This document shows positions 20,471 through 32,621 of a DNA stretch of 64,000 nucleotides, in pieces. Within the stretch, counting starts at the first letter, position 1. Each line of letters starts with the position of its first letter. The stretch comes from Diphasiastrum complanatum (lineage: Eukaryota; Streptophyta; Lycopodiopsida; Lycopodiales; Lycopodiaceae): the NCBI GenBank assembly GCA_029204225.1, contig CM055092.1:11125806-11189805 (forward strand), written 5' to 3'. The notes below the pieces were generated by a model. It searched no databases, was not told the DNA's origin, and saw only the letters and a program-made list of their open reading frames with translations. Made by a program: the position numbers and the translations under genes.

Positions 20471-21932
20471 TTTTTAATAATATATAAACTTAAAAATAGC
20501 TTGCCATTGATCCTATTGCTCTCCAATGTTCATTCTGCAAGCAAAATGGGTCATGTATTTATGAATTTTATATTTACAATAAATGATTTGCCATTATGCC
20601 TACGGAATGGGTTGGCCCAAGCCCATTTCATAGTACGAAAGAGAGCTAGTATTCGGGTCTTTTGGGATCTAGAGCTTAGTCGTACATGCTACTGGATGTA
20701 AAATTTGAAGTTATAATAGCTTTAACGTTAATAGAAAGAAAAATCACATTAAAGATTCAGAAAAAAAAAAAGATATAATGGAGCCAAGGTGCACGAGAAA
20801 TTGAACTATTTGTCTTGTTTTTGAACTATGCTTCAACCATCACTGTTCAACTAAAGCAGCAAAATGGGGCTAATAAAGAATTCAAGTGCAGGAATCGGCT
20901 TTAACCTAATCACTTGCAACTGAGTCTCAGAAGGTAAAATAGTTCAACGAACAGGATAACATTGAGGTGAATCTGATTGACTTCACAAAACAAATGGGAC
21001 AATAACCCCATGGGCCATTACCATGGTAAAAACCGACGAAAGATGACCTAAACAAAAAGCCAGGCGACAATTCATATATTCTAGGCATACCTGCTAATTA
21101 ACCTAACTACCCCAGCTCGTCGCTGTCTTGTTGGTTCCACAAAAAAATATCTGCAGGCAGGGCAGTACTTAGTACTTGCATGGTTTCCTTTGTTTAATGA
21201 TAACTTTATACATGAAAATCGATGGCATTAGTACAGTAGACTGTTATCTTCGAAATTGTAATTTCAAAAACTTCTCCTTAACCTGCGACGATATCAATAC
21301 AGATAATTGAAGGGCAAGATCTAAACAGAATGCAATATTTTGAAACCAATCGATTTAACAGTTCCAGCTCGACTTGCGTCAACAACAGGTTTCTCAAGTG
21401 ATAATTGATTGCTTAAGGAAGTACGCAACAGACGTAAAGGATTAAGCCGTTGGCACATCTCCAACGAAGACTAAGATATCAATCATTAAATCATGCGAAG
21501 GTTCACCAAATGAAATATTACTTCGAAATGAACTACATTAAAAAAAAGCTGCTTCGAAATAGTATGCCTTGAAGCTTTTCTCAATCGGCACAAAAAAAAA
21601 AAAAATATTAGATGCATTAATCTGTAAAAAGTACGTCAACGAAAATCTCCAAGTTAAGCTTGTGATAAGAATCCTCACAACTACACGTTGAGCTTTTGGA
21701 GACAAATCATGAAAACAGCGGTAATACGTGTATCCTTTTAGCTAGTTGCTGCAAAGTATGTCCAAGCAAATCAATCCTCTCTTTGTTCGGATAATCTTTA
21801 GAATCTAAGATGGTATTCCTAGGTGCGACTACAGTCAAAGCCATCACAAACTGAAGTAACATTAAATTAATATGCTTTATTCACTTGTTCTTAAGCGATC
21901 TTCAGTACTAGTTTATTGCGGAGAATTCAGAC
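20471..21932. other. Intergenic, includes 3' flank of the ABA receptor
   Basis: No ORF or RNA gene recognised. The part nearest 21932 must hold the receptor's 3' untranslated region. I could not fix a polyadenylation site. Confidence 0.5.
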
Positions 21933-22508
21933 TTACATCCGGTTCGATGCCAAATCTACGCGCTCCGATAGCTTTGCAAGAGACCTCAAATTACATCTTA
22001 CCAACGTGTCTGTGAATGTCAAAGTGTCTTCCTTGGAGTTTCCTTCGGGAACGTCTACGACATAAGACTCTACTATCAATGTCTCTGGCCTGCCGTCAAC
22101 TTCATATTCATGTAGTGTAGTTTTAGACCAGTAATTTTGTAGACGATGTTCCCCGCCTAATACTCTGAAGCTTAATATGTGCTGGTCATCATCTAATATC
22201 TCCAGCCTTTCTGTACTGGTGCTCGCAGGCAGGCCCGAAACCACAGTTACGTCTCTAGTACTTCCAGCCCTTCCATCACCTTTCATGACACAGGTGCTAA
22301 TAAACTGCTTGTATGTTTGAGGTGAGTCGAATCTTCGCACGATTGACCACACAATAGCCAATGGAGCATGGATACGTTGAGCCAAAATAGAGGAGCACTG
22401 AGAATCTTGGACGATATATGAATGATGAAACCAGATGGATTCTTCAACCTTGCCTCTATCATCTTGATGTAAATGGTCAAGCTCTGGGAAGCAATAAGGA
22501 ATCTTCAT
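21933..22508 (-). CDS. PYR/PYL/RCAR abscisic-acid receptor
   Basis: A soluble START-fold receptor that binds abscisic acid and then inhibits clade-A PP2C phosphatases, releasing SnRK2 kinases. The 191-residue protein matches the family's usual length and is uninterrupted. Every landmark is present: [13 protein letters not shown] with the hormone-binding Lys67 (PYR1 Lys59), gate loop SGLPA (91-95), [10 protein letters not shown] with Glu100, latch HRL (121-123), NYWS with Tyr126 and Ser128, [12 protein letters not shown] with Glu148, and the C-terminal helix with Asn173. These residues and AQRIHAP resemble PYR1 and the PYL4-6 group more than PYL7-9. The absence of introns in the core also fits the former groups. 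I chose the ATG at 22508; the frame stays open to 22559, but the added residues probably come from an intron. It is the best-supported functional gene in the window. Confidence 0.95.
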   Translation of the reverse strand: MKIPYCFPELDHLHQDDRGKVEESIWFHHSYIVQDSQCSSILAQRIHAPLAIVWSIVRRFDSPQTYKQFISTCVMKGDGRAGSTRDVTVVSGLPASTSTERLEILDDDQHILSFRVLGGEHRLQNYWSKTTLHEYEVDGRPETLIVESYVVDVPEGNSKEDTLTFTDTLVRCNLRSLAKLSERVDLASNRM

Positions 22509-23110
22509 CACCGATCTTACATGCTCGAGCCTGCAACAAGGCTGCCACGAAAAAAACACACAACGTAAACACTCTCAAGTCTTGAACTCAGAGGGAAACA
22601 TCTAGGCCAAGTTAGAGCATGAAGTTTCCAGACATAATATACAGTGGTACAAAGAGCTTACAGAAATAATCTTCATTCTGAAATGCTTTGAACATAAACA
22701 GCACACAAACTCCTGCTTGTGTCGTCATAAACTCTTTCTTACCTTGGGATTATAAATAGCTATTCTTTCCAAGAGCAATTGCTGAGCCACCATTGCATTC
22801 TGTTCTCACAATTAGGATCATGGAACATTTCCGTTGCTCAACAAAGACTCCATCCTTTCCTTCCAAGATTCAGCAAGCGAACGGCTGCAAAAGAAAAGTT
22901 CCGACAGCAACAGCCACAGACGAGTCCCTGCGAGCAAGGAATCCGAGAATCCAAGAATTGAAGATATCAGATTCAGGAACCACGATGCATCACGATCTAT
23001 GATTCATGAAGAAGCACAGAACGGCGCTTGAAGGCGCGACTAGGTAGTCAGATCTAGCAGGGGACGCAGAAGATGGGTCAGGTGAGGCAGGCAGTCCCGA
23101 CTCCCGACTC
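22509..23110 (-). promoter_or_regulatory. Probable 5' UTR with intron, and promoter region of the ABA receptor
   Basis: On the minus strand CCCAAG|GTAAGA (donor, intron from 22742) and a T-rich tract ending TTGCAG|GC (acceptor, intron to 22531) define a likely 212-nt intron in the leader. After splicing, a small upstream ORF of about 34 codons beginning at an ATG near 22794 would overlap the main start codon in another frame and could dampen translation. These are predictions from splice consensus only. No TATA box is certain. Confidence 0.45.
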
Positions 23111-25899
23111 ATCAGTATATGCTTTCTGTAAGAATGAGGAGGAGATCAGGAGATGGAATCGGAAGAAGGAGAGGCAGCGAGAGAGAGGGGGAGCTGGGAC
23201 CTAGGACTCCCCGTAGGCAGTACAGTATGCATGCGTGAAGAAAGTGCGCACCTGCAAATTGCAAGTGGCAACTTGCGAGTGGCAAAAGAGAGAGAGAGAG
23301 GGCGCCATCAGCCATGGAATCTGGATGGAGCGAGAGTCGAGAGTGGAGAATATTTGACTGACGAGAGAGACTAGAGTAGAATGTACTAGACTTATTAGTA
23401 GTCTCCAGTATCAGAGAAAACTCGAAGAATATTAGACTTGATTCACTCTGATGTTGGAAAGTTGCAATACACAGTAATAAGTTCAAAAGAAACTTTTAAA
23501 ACAAAATTTGAGGATTGCTTTATAAAGGGGAAGCTCAGGCCTTCCTTGAGGTAAGGGACCTTTGCCTATATTTTACGTTTTTGTGAAGAAAATGATGCAA
23601 CCTCCTCTAGTGGATTGCGTGAAGGTGTTTTCTTCTTACAAGAAAAAAAAATAAGTTGACAAAAAAAAAGAGAGTAAGGACCCCTTCATTGGGCCCTTCT
23701 TGAGGGGGAGCCCTTGCAACCCCCCACTCCCAAGAAGGTTTCTGCTCAGGTTTGGGCATTATGGCCATAATGGACCAAGCATCGTAACACAAAGAAATCA
23801 ACGTTTATGCCAAGTAAAGCCCCCAAGCCATGCTTCACACCCTCATGAGGGTACTTGCCCACACTAGACATAATGCCCCCAGGTGAGATTTCTACCTTGG
23901 AACATTGCTCGGGTACGATATTACACCTACGCAAGGCTTTATAGTGTTTGCACCACATCATAGTCTTCGGTTGGTGGAGCCTGGCCCTCATACTACCGAC
24001 ATCAGTAAGGGCCCTCACAAGCATGACGTCCCCACCCAACCTTCCACTTAATACTATATTTCAAGTTGGAGTCCAATCCACTCTTTAGACTAAAATAAAT
24101 AAATTGGATATTGTCATGGGACATAAAGTCATGTAAAGCCCATTCATACAATGCAAACTCACTCATTATTAACCCCAAGAGATGTCACATTACACCTCAT
24201 AAATTCCATGGTCTTCATCATGTATGGAGCAAATTGACTAAGACATGGGCTAATAATGGACACTTATGACTAAATTTGAAATGTAACTTTTATTGACACA
24301 AAAATTTGCATGCTCTCCAATAAAGATGAAGTTGTGTGGGAGGAAGGTCACCCTCCGAGGGCATTCCTCCCTTGGGCGGATGCCTCCTCAAGGGCGGAAT
24401 GCCCTGAGGAGGCATCCTTCCCTAATGTAATTCATGTTTTTACTTTTTTTTTCCTGCCATAAATTGTTTTTCACACGTCCCTTTCGGGCAGAAGGCGCAT
24501 GTAAAAAAATTAAAAATTAAAAGGGAGGCACAGATTCCATGTAGGGAGGCGCCTCCCTTTCCTTTGTAAAAAAGCAAAAACTGAGATTAAGATGTAAATA
24601 GAAGGCTATTTTATCATTTTTACTTCGTGGAAAGCACTTGATCCCCAACTTTCCATTAAAGATTGCCTTTTTTTCTTTTTCTTCTTTATGAAAACTTCTT
24701 TGGGCACAAGACACCCGAGTTAAAAAATGAAATCAATGACCATGTTTGTAAAGCTATTTCGAGCAACTTTATGATGTGTATTTTTTCATGAGTTTACTAG
24801 TAATAGTTTTTTGTCCTCATACCTTGACTCTTCTATTTTTCTTTGACAAGTTGCTTAGAAGAAAAATCAACAATAAATAGAAACTATAGTGTTGTCATTA
24901 GCTAGACATGGTCTCTAGCATGCCTTGTAGGAATGTTATGAATTTAATCATCTAGGCTCTAGAGGAAAATTTTAAGATGTACTACTACATACACCTAAAA
25001 TGCATAGTTGAGAATATCAAAACTTTCTATCATGAAATATTTATTTGATATGTATACGACGTATAAAGGTTTAAAATATTTTTGTTGAACATAAAAATTT
25101 TTGCCTAAGAAGACGGGTTAATATTAGGGTGTCAACATAATCAAAAAAAATTTGGCCCAATAATAGTTCTATTCTCAAATAATGACTATTTTCTTGAACA
25201 TTGTTTTTTGCATATGAAGCTTGGGACATCAAACTCTGAAAACCCAATCAATCGAAAAACTTGTGTTGTTTGAGCATGGAATAGTATTTTATTACCTTGC
25301 TTCTATAAAAAAATAGGCTTATTACCATGAAAACCTTGAGAGATTTTTACTTGTGCTCATAGTAAAAATAGTGCTTGATCACTTCTTTGAAAAGAAAGCC
25401 AAATTCATTGAGTCTTCATGATATATTGATATATTTATTACAGAATCATTAGTTAGCCTTAGATTTTGCGGTGACTTTTCAGTAAGGTAAAAGTATTCCA
25501 AATATGTGGGGGAGTTTCGAGGCTAAATTGTCAAAAATGAATGATCGTTCAACTTGGTTAATCAAAAACTCCTCTCCCAAGTATAAGGTCAATGAGGTGC
25601 ACCAATTTTATAACTCAAAATTTGTTATGGGCAACCTTTTGGACTTTTTATGGTCTTTAATCTAACTCTAAAACTGCTTTAAGGACCTTCTATGCACTAT
25701 AATTTGCTACTATAGAGTTCTTTTTGGACATTACAACAAAATATGTAAGTTCATAAAATCAATAGTGGCAATCTACCTTGTGATGTTAACAAGGTGCCTC
25801 TTTTGTAGAATTGTTAAAAAGAGAATACTAATGACAAGTGTAGTCACTACAAATTTTGTCGAATCAAGCATGCATATAGTAACATATTGAATTATTATT
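23111..25899. other. Intergenic, no gene recognised
   Basis: Contains GA-rich stretches (23175-23190, 23288-23302). At 23438-23483 there is a scrap shared with about 26445-26490. A strong hairpin is listed separately. ORFs up to about 97 codons show no recognisable motif. Confidence 0.5.
24378..24417. repeat. Strong 40-nt hairpin
   Basis: GGATGCCTCCTCAAGGGC and GCCCTGAGGAGGCATCC pair over 17 bp with one bulged A and a 5-nt loop. Related GAGGC/GCCTCC words occur just upstream and near 24546. It resembles a foldback element core; small-RNA origin is possible but unsupported. Confidence 0.65.
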
Positions 25900-27110
25900 T
25901 TTAGTTTGTAGAGTTCAATGATTGGAAGAATACACAACAGTAACAAAAACTATATGCAAAATAATTGAAAATCTTATTGCTCATCCATATAGGGAGACTT
26001 TTTCTTCCAAGGGAGCAAAGAGCTACTACGAACTTTGATTCAAGAAGATCAAGCATGTTTAATACCTTGCACTGAGTTCCACATGAATATTTCGCGGAAC
26101 ATTCACAAGAATATTTGCTTCTTTCTCCTCTCCTTTTTGCCCACAAAAAGTTTTTTTTCCCGGTTTGTTCTAATTTTTTTAGGTCTATATGCAATGAGAT
26201 AAACCAACTTAGGTGAACAATTTGCAAGCCCGTACTTATCTTCATAGCATTTCTAACATCAATGAGTAGCTTGCATCTGAAGGATTCAAACCATATTGTC
26301 AGGAGTAGGCCACTCATCACTCTGAAAACTAGGCAATGGAATTGCTTCAAGCTTGCCAAAACCTCCATCCATTTGTGGCATATATAAAGATTCATAAAAA
26401 TATATATATATATATACCACAATTTGCAAGTTCCTTTGGACTTCTTCCTCTGTATTGTAGCTTTCCAACATCAGAGTGAATCACGTCCAATATTCCTGCA
26501 AGTGATTGTGCTGGCTCCCATTCACTTATGCTTGATGGATATAAATTTGAAAGAAAAAAAAATGTTGAAGCATTTAAATCGTAATCTAAAGAGCATCAAT
26601 AAAAAAAACACCTATGATTGTAGTAGAATGCATACATTTTGATATACTTACAGTTACATTTCTGATGATCATGAGGATTGATATCTTGTACTTTTATTTC
26701 TGAATGCATATATACATGTTGTACTAAAACTTCTGATATCGAGTGACCTCCCGGAGTAGTCTTAAACTCCAGAATTTTTGCTTTCCAATAAGATTTGTAT
26801 GTCATTTTTGCCCTTTTCTTCTGTCAAAAATTGCCCTTTGATGATGGATGCAACAACACCCACGAATTCTTCATATATTTTGTTGGCTTCTAGTTATCAG
26901 CTTCATCTTTCTCATTGTAAAGAATCATTGACTTCAATTGTAGATCTTGGTCTCCTTGCCATTGCTATTTTGAAAGCTTGGGCGCCAAAAATATCTCTGA
27001 TATGATACTTAAATTCAATTTTTCGTATCACATTTAATCTAATGTGAATGCCACCGTAGTCACGGTTACTGTGCATATTATATTTTAAGTAGTTGTGCAT
27101 ACTATATTTC
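25900..27110 (-). pseudogene. Unknown repeated gene family, copy 2 (possibly BAH-like)
   Basis: On the minus strand, the block 26805-26640 (YWKAKILEFK, VQHVYMHSEIKVQD) matches the first block of the copy at 13.5-14.3 kb and ends at a GTAAG donor-like site. Upstream of it, 27100-26912 reads IRDIFGAQAFKIAMARRPR, with a conserved-looking basic patch. A further damaged segment follows upstream. Downstream (26520-26440) the strand encodes ILDVIHSDVGKLQY, which also occurs on the plus strand near 23438. A 173-codon ORF at 26422-25901 is Cys/Lys-rich and unrecognised. The whole is probably a decayed multi-exon gene or a gene-carrying transposon. Confidence 0.35.
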
Positions 27111-27413
27111 TATAACTGTAACTAGTAGGGTTAGCAAATTTCATTATACTAACCAGCATAGTTAAGTAAATTTTAACTTGAGGTATTGACGTCGGGCAGA
27201 TTAGCACCTGTCGGGCAGGAAGAGCAAACCAATGGGATACGTCCATGCTGCCCAGACACAAATTTCAAAGTTTTCTATAATGTATTTTTATTTCTCAGTT
27301 CATTTGAGCTATGTTACGTAGATTTCAAATTTATGCATTTTGATTGGGCCAGAAACTAGAGGAAAAAAATAAAAGTATCTTTACAAAGGGTCTTTCTTTA
27401 TTTTGGAGCTCCT

Positions 27414-27927
27414 CTAATGTTTTTCTTCTACCTTGAGCTCTAAAGCTATCAAAGCTTTGTGGCCAAAAACAATTTGTTTCTTCAGTGGAAGCAGTACCAT
27501 TTCCTTTTTCAAGACATTCAAAAACTTTTTTGATGTGTGAGTTAAAAAACCTCTCCTCTTCCTAAAATTTTTCCACAATCGCAGCAAGTTTACCATTAAA
27601 TCCAAATATATCTTTACCCAATCCAAAGTACCAAGAAGATCAACAAGACATAGGACCCTATCTTCAGGTCCAGCAGCAAGACAAGTAGCCCGATCAGTCA
27701 TATTCAGAAACTCATGTAAAGTTGCAGCCTTTCTCATGCAACATATCAAAGTCTGAACAAAATGATTAGGAGGAGGAAGGGGCTCCCCATAATCTAAGGC
27801 GACGGCATCTTGAAACCAACCTGAGGACTGTTCATAAAAAAACTTTGTTACCCAATGAATCATAAATAAAAGATAAAGGTTTGATACTACCTCAACCAAA
27901 GGATAGTCGGAATTACATCCCAAAGAT

Positions 27928-27930
<3 letters not shown>
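27414..27930 (-). CDS. Unidentified ORF, about 170 codons, opening into a GA array
   Basis: A minus-strand open frame whose first residues are only Leu/Ser from the microsatellite, so the true start is not there. The unique part has SSGWFQDAVALDYGEP, then TLICCMRKAATLHEFLNM and EDRVLCLVDLLGTLDW, and a basic C-terminus ending LIALELKVEEKH. The composition (balanced, helical, with Trp and Cys) looks like real protein, not noise. I know no matching family. It lies directly upstream, on the same strand, of the repeated-family copy at 25.9-27.1 kb and could be an earlier exon of it. Confidence 0.4.

Positions 27931-27931
<1 letters not shown>

Positions 27932-28019
<88 letters not shown>
27932..28019. 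repeat. (GA)n microsatellite, 88 bp
   Basis: An uninterrupted GA array immediately outside the left arm of the inverted repeat at 28020-28110. Leu-Ser ORFs across it are artefacts. Confidence 0.97.
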
Positions 28020-28021
<2 letters not shown>

Positions 28022-28110
28022 AAGCATTCACATAGTTCCTCTTGCTTAAGCAAGACCAAACCCTTTAAAACCTTTATTCATAAGCCAACAAGGTAAAGTA
28101 TAGTTGAAAA
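28020..28110. repeat. Inverted repeat, left arm
   Basis: 91 bp that match the reverse complement of 29245-29334 with about five mismatches (about 94% identity by eye). It includes the palindrome CTTGCTTAAGCAAG. Confidence 0.88.
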
Positions 28111-29244
28111 ATAGATAAAGTAAGCACCATAAAGCAAGACTTATTTCAAGACATCTAGCTGGTACCTGCCACCATCCCACAACACAAAACCACACGAGTT
28201 AGTATGTGAGGAAGACAGGTGTCAAGGTTGAATGTCAGTTGTTATTTATGTCAATTGTTATCCATGTACAAAATAAGCATATATTCATAGTCCGATTTTC
28301 CCATTCGCTTGTAACGTTTAACGATAGGCTAAGCCGTCATATTACCATATCAGGATGAAAGCCATGTTGCTAAGTGTAACAGACATTAGTCCATATCAAT
28401 AATTTATCAAATTAATGAGAGAAATGAAAGACGCTTGCTAAACATGTGCAAATAGCTTTTACGAAAATATTTTTAGATTGAGCAAGGACACACGTACAAT
28501 GGTATTAGGGCAAATCCATGCCATACTATCCCGTGGACCCATGAAAGAGTCATGTAATGGCGTCAAAATCCTTGAGCATATCCATGCTTTCCAGGGATGT
28601 TCATGTTCGATTACTAGTTTTACTTACTAGTGTAAACTTGAAAGGGCATGTGCAAATTATTATGAATTTATTTGAGCTGCCGTATTTATAGAAACAAGTG
28701 AAAAGTTCTTTGGCTTGTAAAGTCTCAATGAATATGTTAGGGCAAATCCATGCCATTATAACGCTAATACTATAGAAGTGACCACCATTTAGTATGCCAA
28801 GATGCTTTTAATCACATCCCTTTTAATCACATCCAGTATTCTTAATCATAGTATGGTAGGAAACTAGTTTTATAGGAGCTTGAAGGTGTCATACCTATGA
28901 TTGGTATAAGCTTTGATATTATCAAAAGAAAAGAGTAAAATTTTGGAAGTGTAATTTGCAAAAATTATCGTAGCAAGGTTACAACCACTTATTGAGGAAA
29001 GGATTACGTAAACTAGCAATTAAGTTATTGTAACAGAGGGTAGGTAGAGTATGGCTTCACGTAAGCTATTCTATCAGTAGTACTGATAGACATGAGCAGA
29101 AAGTAGGAGTGATAATAGGCATCTTGTTTATACAAAGAAAGTATCATAACAATGAATGGAAAGTATGACCACAAAGCGTCAATGTGGTAGTTACAAGCAA
29201 CCATTTATGAAGCAATAGACATGTTGAAATCTTAGTTGATAACT
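28111..29244. other. Spacer between inverted-repeat arms
   Basis: 1.13 kb without a recognisable gene. The word GGCAAATCCATGCCAT occurs twice (about 28510 and 28743) and TTTTAATCACATCC is tandemly repeated near 28806-28835. If the arms delimit a mobile element, this is its non-coding body. Confidence 0.5.
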
Positions 29245-29484
<240 letters not shown>

Positions 29485-29560
29485 TGTGGTTATTACGTTT
29501 TATTCACTCTTTGAAACATCAGGAAATGCTTTTTTCTCTTATGGTACTAAACCTGCATAA

Positions 29561-29805
29561 TTTTCTTACCTTGCTACACTTAGTAAAATGACCCCCCTAA
29601 GAAGCTTTTTTTAAATTATAGTCCTTTGGTGGACAACTCAGTTTTCATTGAATGGCTATGATCTATGCACATTAGAAGGATTCAATCTAATGGTGAGCAT
29701 TAATGAGCACCCGGTGCACCAAGATGTATTGGTTTCTCTATATAAGGGAAGGAGACACAACCCTAAGATTCACTCTTTCTTCTCTCTCTCTCTCTCTCTC
29801 TCTCT

Positions 29806-29867
<62 letters not shown>
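29561..29867 (+). repeat. 309-bp tandem duplication, copy 1, with TATA box and CT array
   Basis: The unit starts TTTTCTTACCTTGCTA and includes TATATAAG (29739-29746) about 40 bp before a CT array (29780-29867). It is about 98% identical over 230 bp to the copy that starts at 29870. It looks like a duplicated core promoter. Confidence 0.85.
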
Positions 29868-30254
<387 letters not shown>

Positions 30255-30402
30255 GCTTCTCTACTGCGATTGTTTCGGCTTGGAGGAGAGGAGACCTGCG
30301 AATACTATTGAAAGAGTACTTGTGTAGGAGATACTACGAAGCTAAGGTAAGAACTTTATCCTTGTTTGGCTTAATTATCAGCTGCTCCAAGGTCAACTGC
30401 GG

Positions 30403-30888
30403 ATGGCAGAACAAGATCGCACACGTCTCCAAGGTGAATTGGATGCGACCACCCTTGAGCGTGATGCATATCTCCAGATGCAAATACCTGATCATCCGGT
30501 AACTCTGACGGAGATCGCGTATTTGTTCAAGAAAGTTGAAACTTACAAAGTGGTGCTTCAAGGATTCCAAAGCCGCTTTGACAAATTCAAAGGTGCAGCT
30601 TCAACTGAGTTGGCAAAGGCTGAAGCAACCATCAATGCATATGAAAAGACAGCCGCTTAGGTGTTGGAAGGTGGACCTCAAATTTCAATTCTGGTCATGC
30701 CGCAATTCTCTCCTCCGCACCAAGCTGATGCGCCAATGGATACAGAGTTGGATTTGGGCATGGACCAGGGTGGAGCCCTTGAAGTTGAAGAACAACAGCT
30801 AGTTCCACAAGAAGTGCAACTGGGTTCATCTTCATCAAGAATCACACCATTATTCAGAAGACCAATCAGCATCGAGGACCTAATCTAG
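30403..30888 (+). CDS. Coiled-coil ORF split by a single in-frame TAG
   Basis: The first part, 85 codons, is charged and helical (DRTRLQGELDATTLERD, then KVETYKVVLQGFQSRFDKF) and ends at TAG (30658-30660). The same frame then continues for 75 codons, acidic and Pro/Gln-rich, with SSSSRITPLFRRPISIEDLI at the end. The two parts have the flavour of one structural protein interrupted by a stop, by mutation or by programmed readthrough. It lies downstream of a TATA box and CT leader and upstream of an LTR, so a gag-like protein of a non-autonomous element is one reading. No known domain is recognised. The ATG at 30403 is the first one in the frame. Confidence 0.45.
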
Positions 30889-31194
30889 AGTTTTCTAGTG
30901 CGCCATCCTCATGAGTCCTCGCGTGGTGGTTGGGTCCTTAAGTTTAAGACTTCTGAAATAGAGGCCGACAAGGAACTGGATAAAATACCCGCATTGGGAG
31001 AGCAACCAGCTTGGAGCGTTACAATTTTTGAGAAAACTCCAGAATCTATTAGGAGTTATGTGGCACTGTCTGACTCGATTTTATAGAGAAGGTGCAGTAT
31101 CATTTAATAAAGATTCATTGCAAAGCAAACAAAAGCCCACAGTTCTGCATCTCGCAGGTGTCGTGGGACCGCCACCAGTTTTGGTGGGGGATAC

Positions 31195-31600
31195 TGTTAG
31201 AGGGTTTGTGGATCCCAAGGCAACTCTAACCCTGGTTAATAAGTGAGAGGGATTTGGCACTCTGCGTGTGTAAGTCCAACCCAATGATCACATAGAGATT
31301 TGATTAGTTACAAGTCAATAAAAGGAACTTAGGCCTTTTTGGCGGGACTTTTAATATCGCAGGGCCTAAATGTCAAGTTAGTGAATAAAGTTGGGTTCCC
31401 TACAATTTGGATTGTTCCCACTCTTTTTTAAATTTGAATAATTAGGCAGAAATGGACCAATAGGATTCAGAGGCCAGGGTCCTCCTCTCTATTATAAAAA
31501 GGGACTAACTCGAGTTCCTACACATGTGCATTTCTTCATTTCAATAAAGCGGATTGGTTCTCTTGTGAAATGGATTAATGAATGTCCTTGCTCTCTATCA
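31195..31600 (+). repeat. Probable LTR, 406 bp
   Basis: Preceded by a G-rich polypurine-like run (GGTGGGGGA, 31183-31191) and starts TGTTAGAG. It ends CTCTATCA, giving near-perfect inverted ends. Inside are a TATA-like ATTATAAAAAGG near 31491 and AATAAA near 31545, in the order expected of an LTR. No partner LTR is found in the window. Confidence 0.6.
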
Positions 31601-31784
31601 CTTTTCCTCCATCTCTCATGCTTTAATTGTGTTTTGCTAATTGTTGGATTTGATTGTTATTGGGATTGCATGTTATTATACTTTTTATGAGGGAGAAAGG
31701 GAGAGAGAGAGAGAGAGAAAGAGTAAGCTATCTTCTTGTGGATCTAGTGTTAGTGGATGTAGTGTTAATGCTTAGGGTTAATGG

Positions 31785-32610
31785 ATGTTAGAGTTAGATG
31801 TGAATCCTCCATTCATGCTAAAATCTGAGCTATACTACAATCAAGATGGATCTATTGATAAGTACAAGTCAAGGCTTGTAGCAAATGGATTCTTGCAAAC
31901 TAAAGGCATAGATTATGATGAAATTTTTGCTCATGTTGCTAAGCTTGTCACCATAAGATTGGTTATTTGTATTGCTACTTCTTTCAAATGGGAGCTTTTC
32001 CAACTTGATGTGACTAATGCTTTCTTGAATGCATTCTTGAAAGAAGAGATCTACATGTGGTAACCTAAGGTCTTCATCAAGAAAGGATATGAAGACAAAG
32101 TGTGCCTCTTGAAGAAGAGTCTTTATGGACTCAAGCGAGCAACTAGAGCTTGGTACTCTAGGTTGCATATCTATCCTAACTCTATTGGTTTTGTGATAAG
32201 CTCTTATGAGCCTTCATTGTATGTCAAATGTAATGATGTAAAGATCACTATTTTGGTTTTATATTATTCTTACAGGAAATGATCTTAGTGGCATAAGAGA
32301 TGTCACTTAGGACCTCTACATTTAAAACTTGGCATAGAGGTCTCTAGAAGTAATGATTTTAGTTTCATTTTTCAATCAAGTATGCTACATCCATCTTAGA
32401 AAATTTTGGAATGAAAGATTGTAAGGGGATTGAAACTCCTATGGAGCATTTGTAAGGGAGAAGGTGCAAGCCAAGGAGATCAAGCTCCATCATGTGTCAT
32501 CATCCGAATGTGTTGCTGATATTCTTGCCAAACCATTTCCAAAGGGCTCATTTATGAAGTTGAGATTAGCGCTTGGTGTTGTCGATAGATTGCTAGATTT
32601 ACCAAGCTAG
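31785..32610 (+). pseudogene. Copia I RT/RNase H remnant
   Basis: 31785-32063 has YKSRLVANGFLQTKGIDYDE and QLDVTNAFLNAFLKEEIYM. 32100-32280 has [21 protein letters not shown] and degenerates just where YVDD should be (LVLYYSYRK), so the polymerase active site is gone. A large deletion follows; only KDCKGIETPME and the terminus (FVREKVQAKEIKLHHV, ADILAKPFPKG) remain. Confidence 0.8.
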
Positions 32611-32621
32611 ATTTTGAGGAG

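Noticed and set aside
23153-23486. 124-codon minus ORF upstream of the ABA receptor
   Set aside because: Composed of CT-rich low-complexity sequence with no family resemblance; may be promoter or leader DNA.
30347-30381. Apparent 35-nt intron (GTAAG...TATCAG) before the ORF at 30403
   Set aside because: Much shorter than plant introns can be; probably chance.
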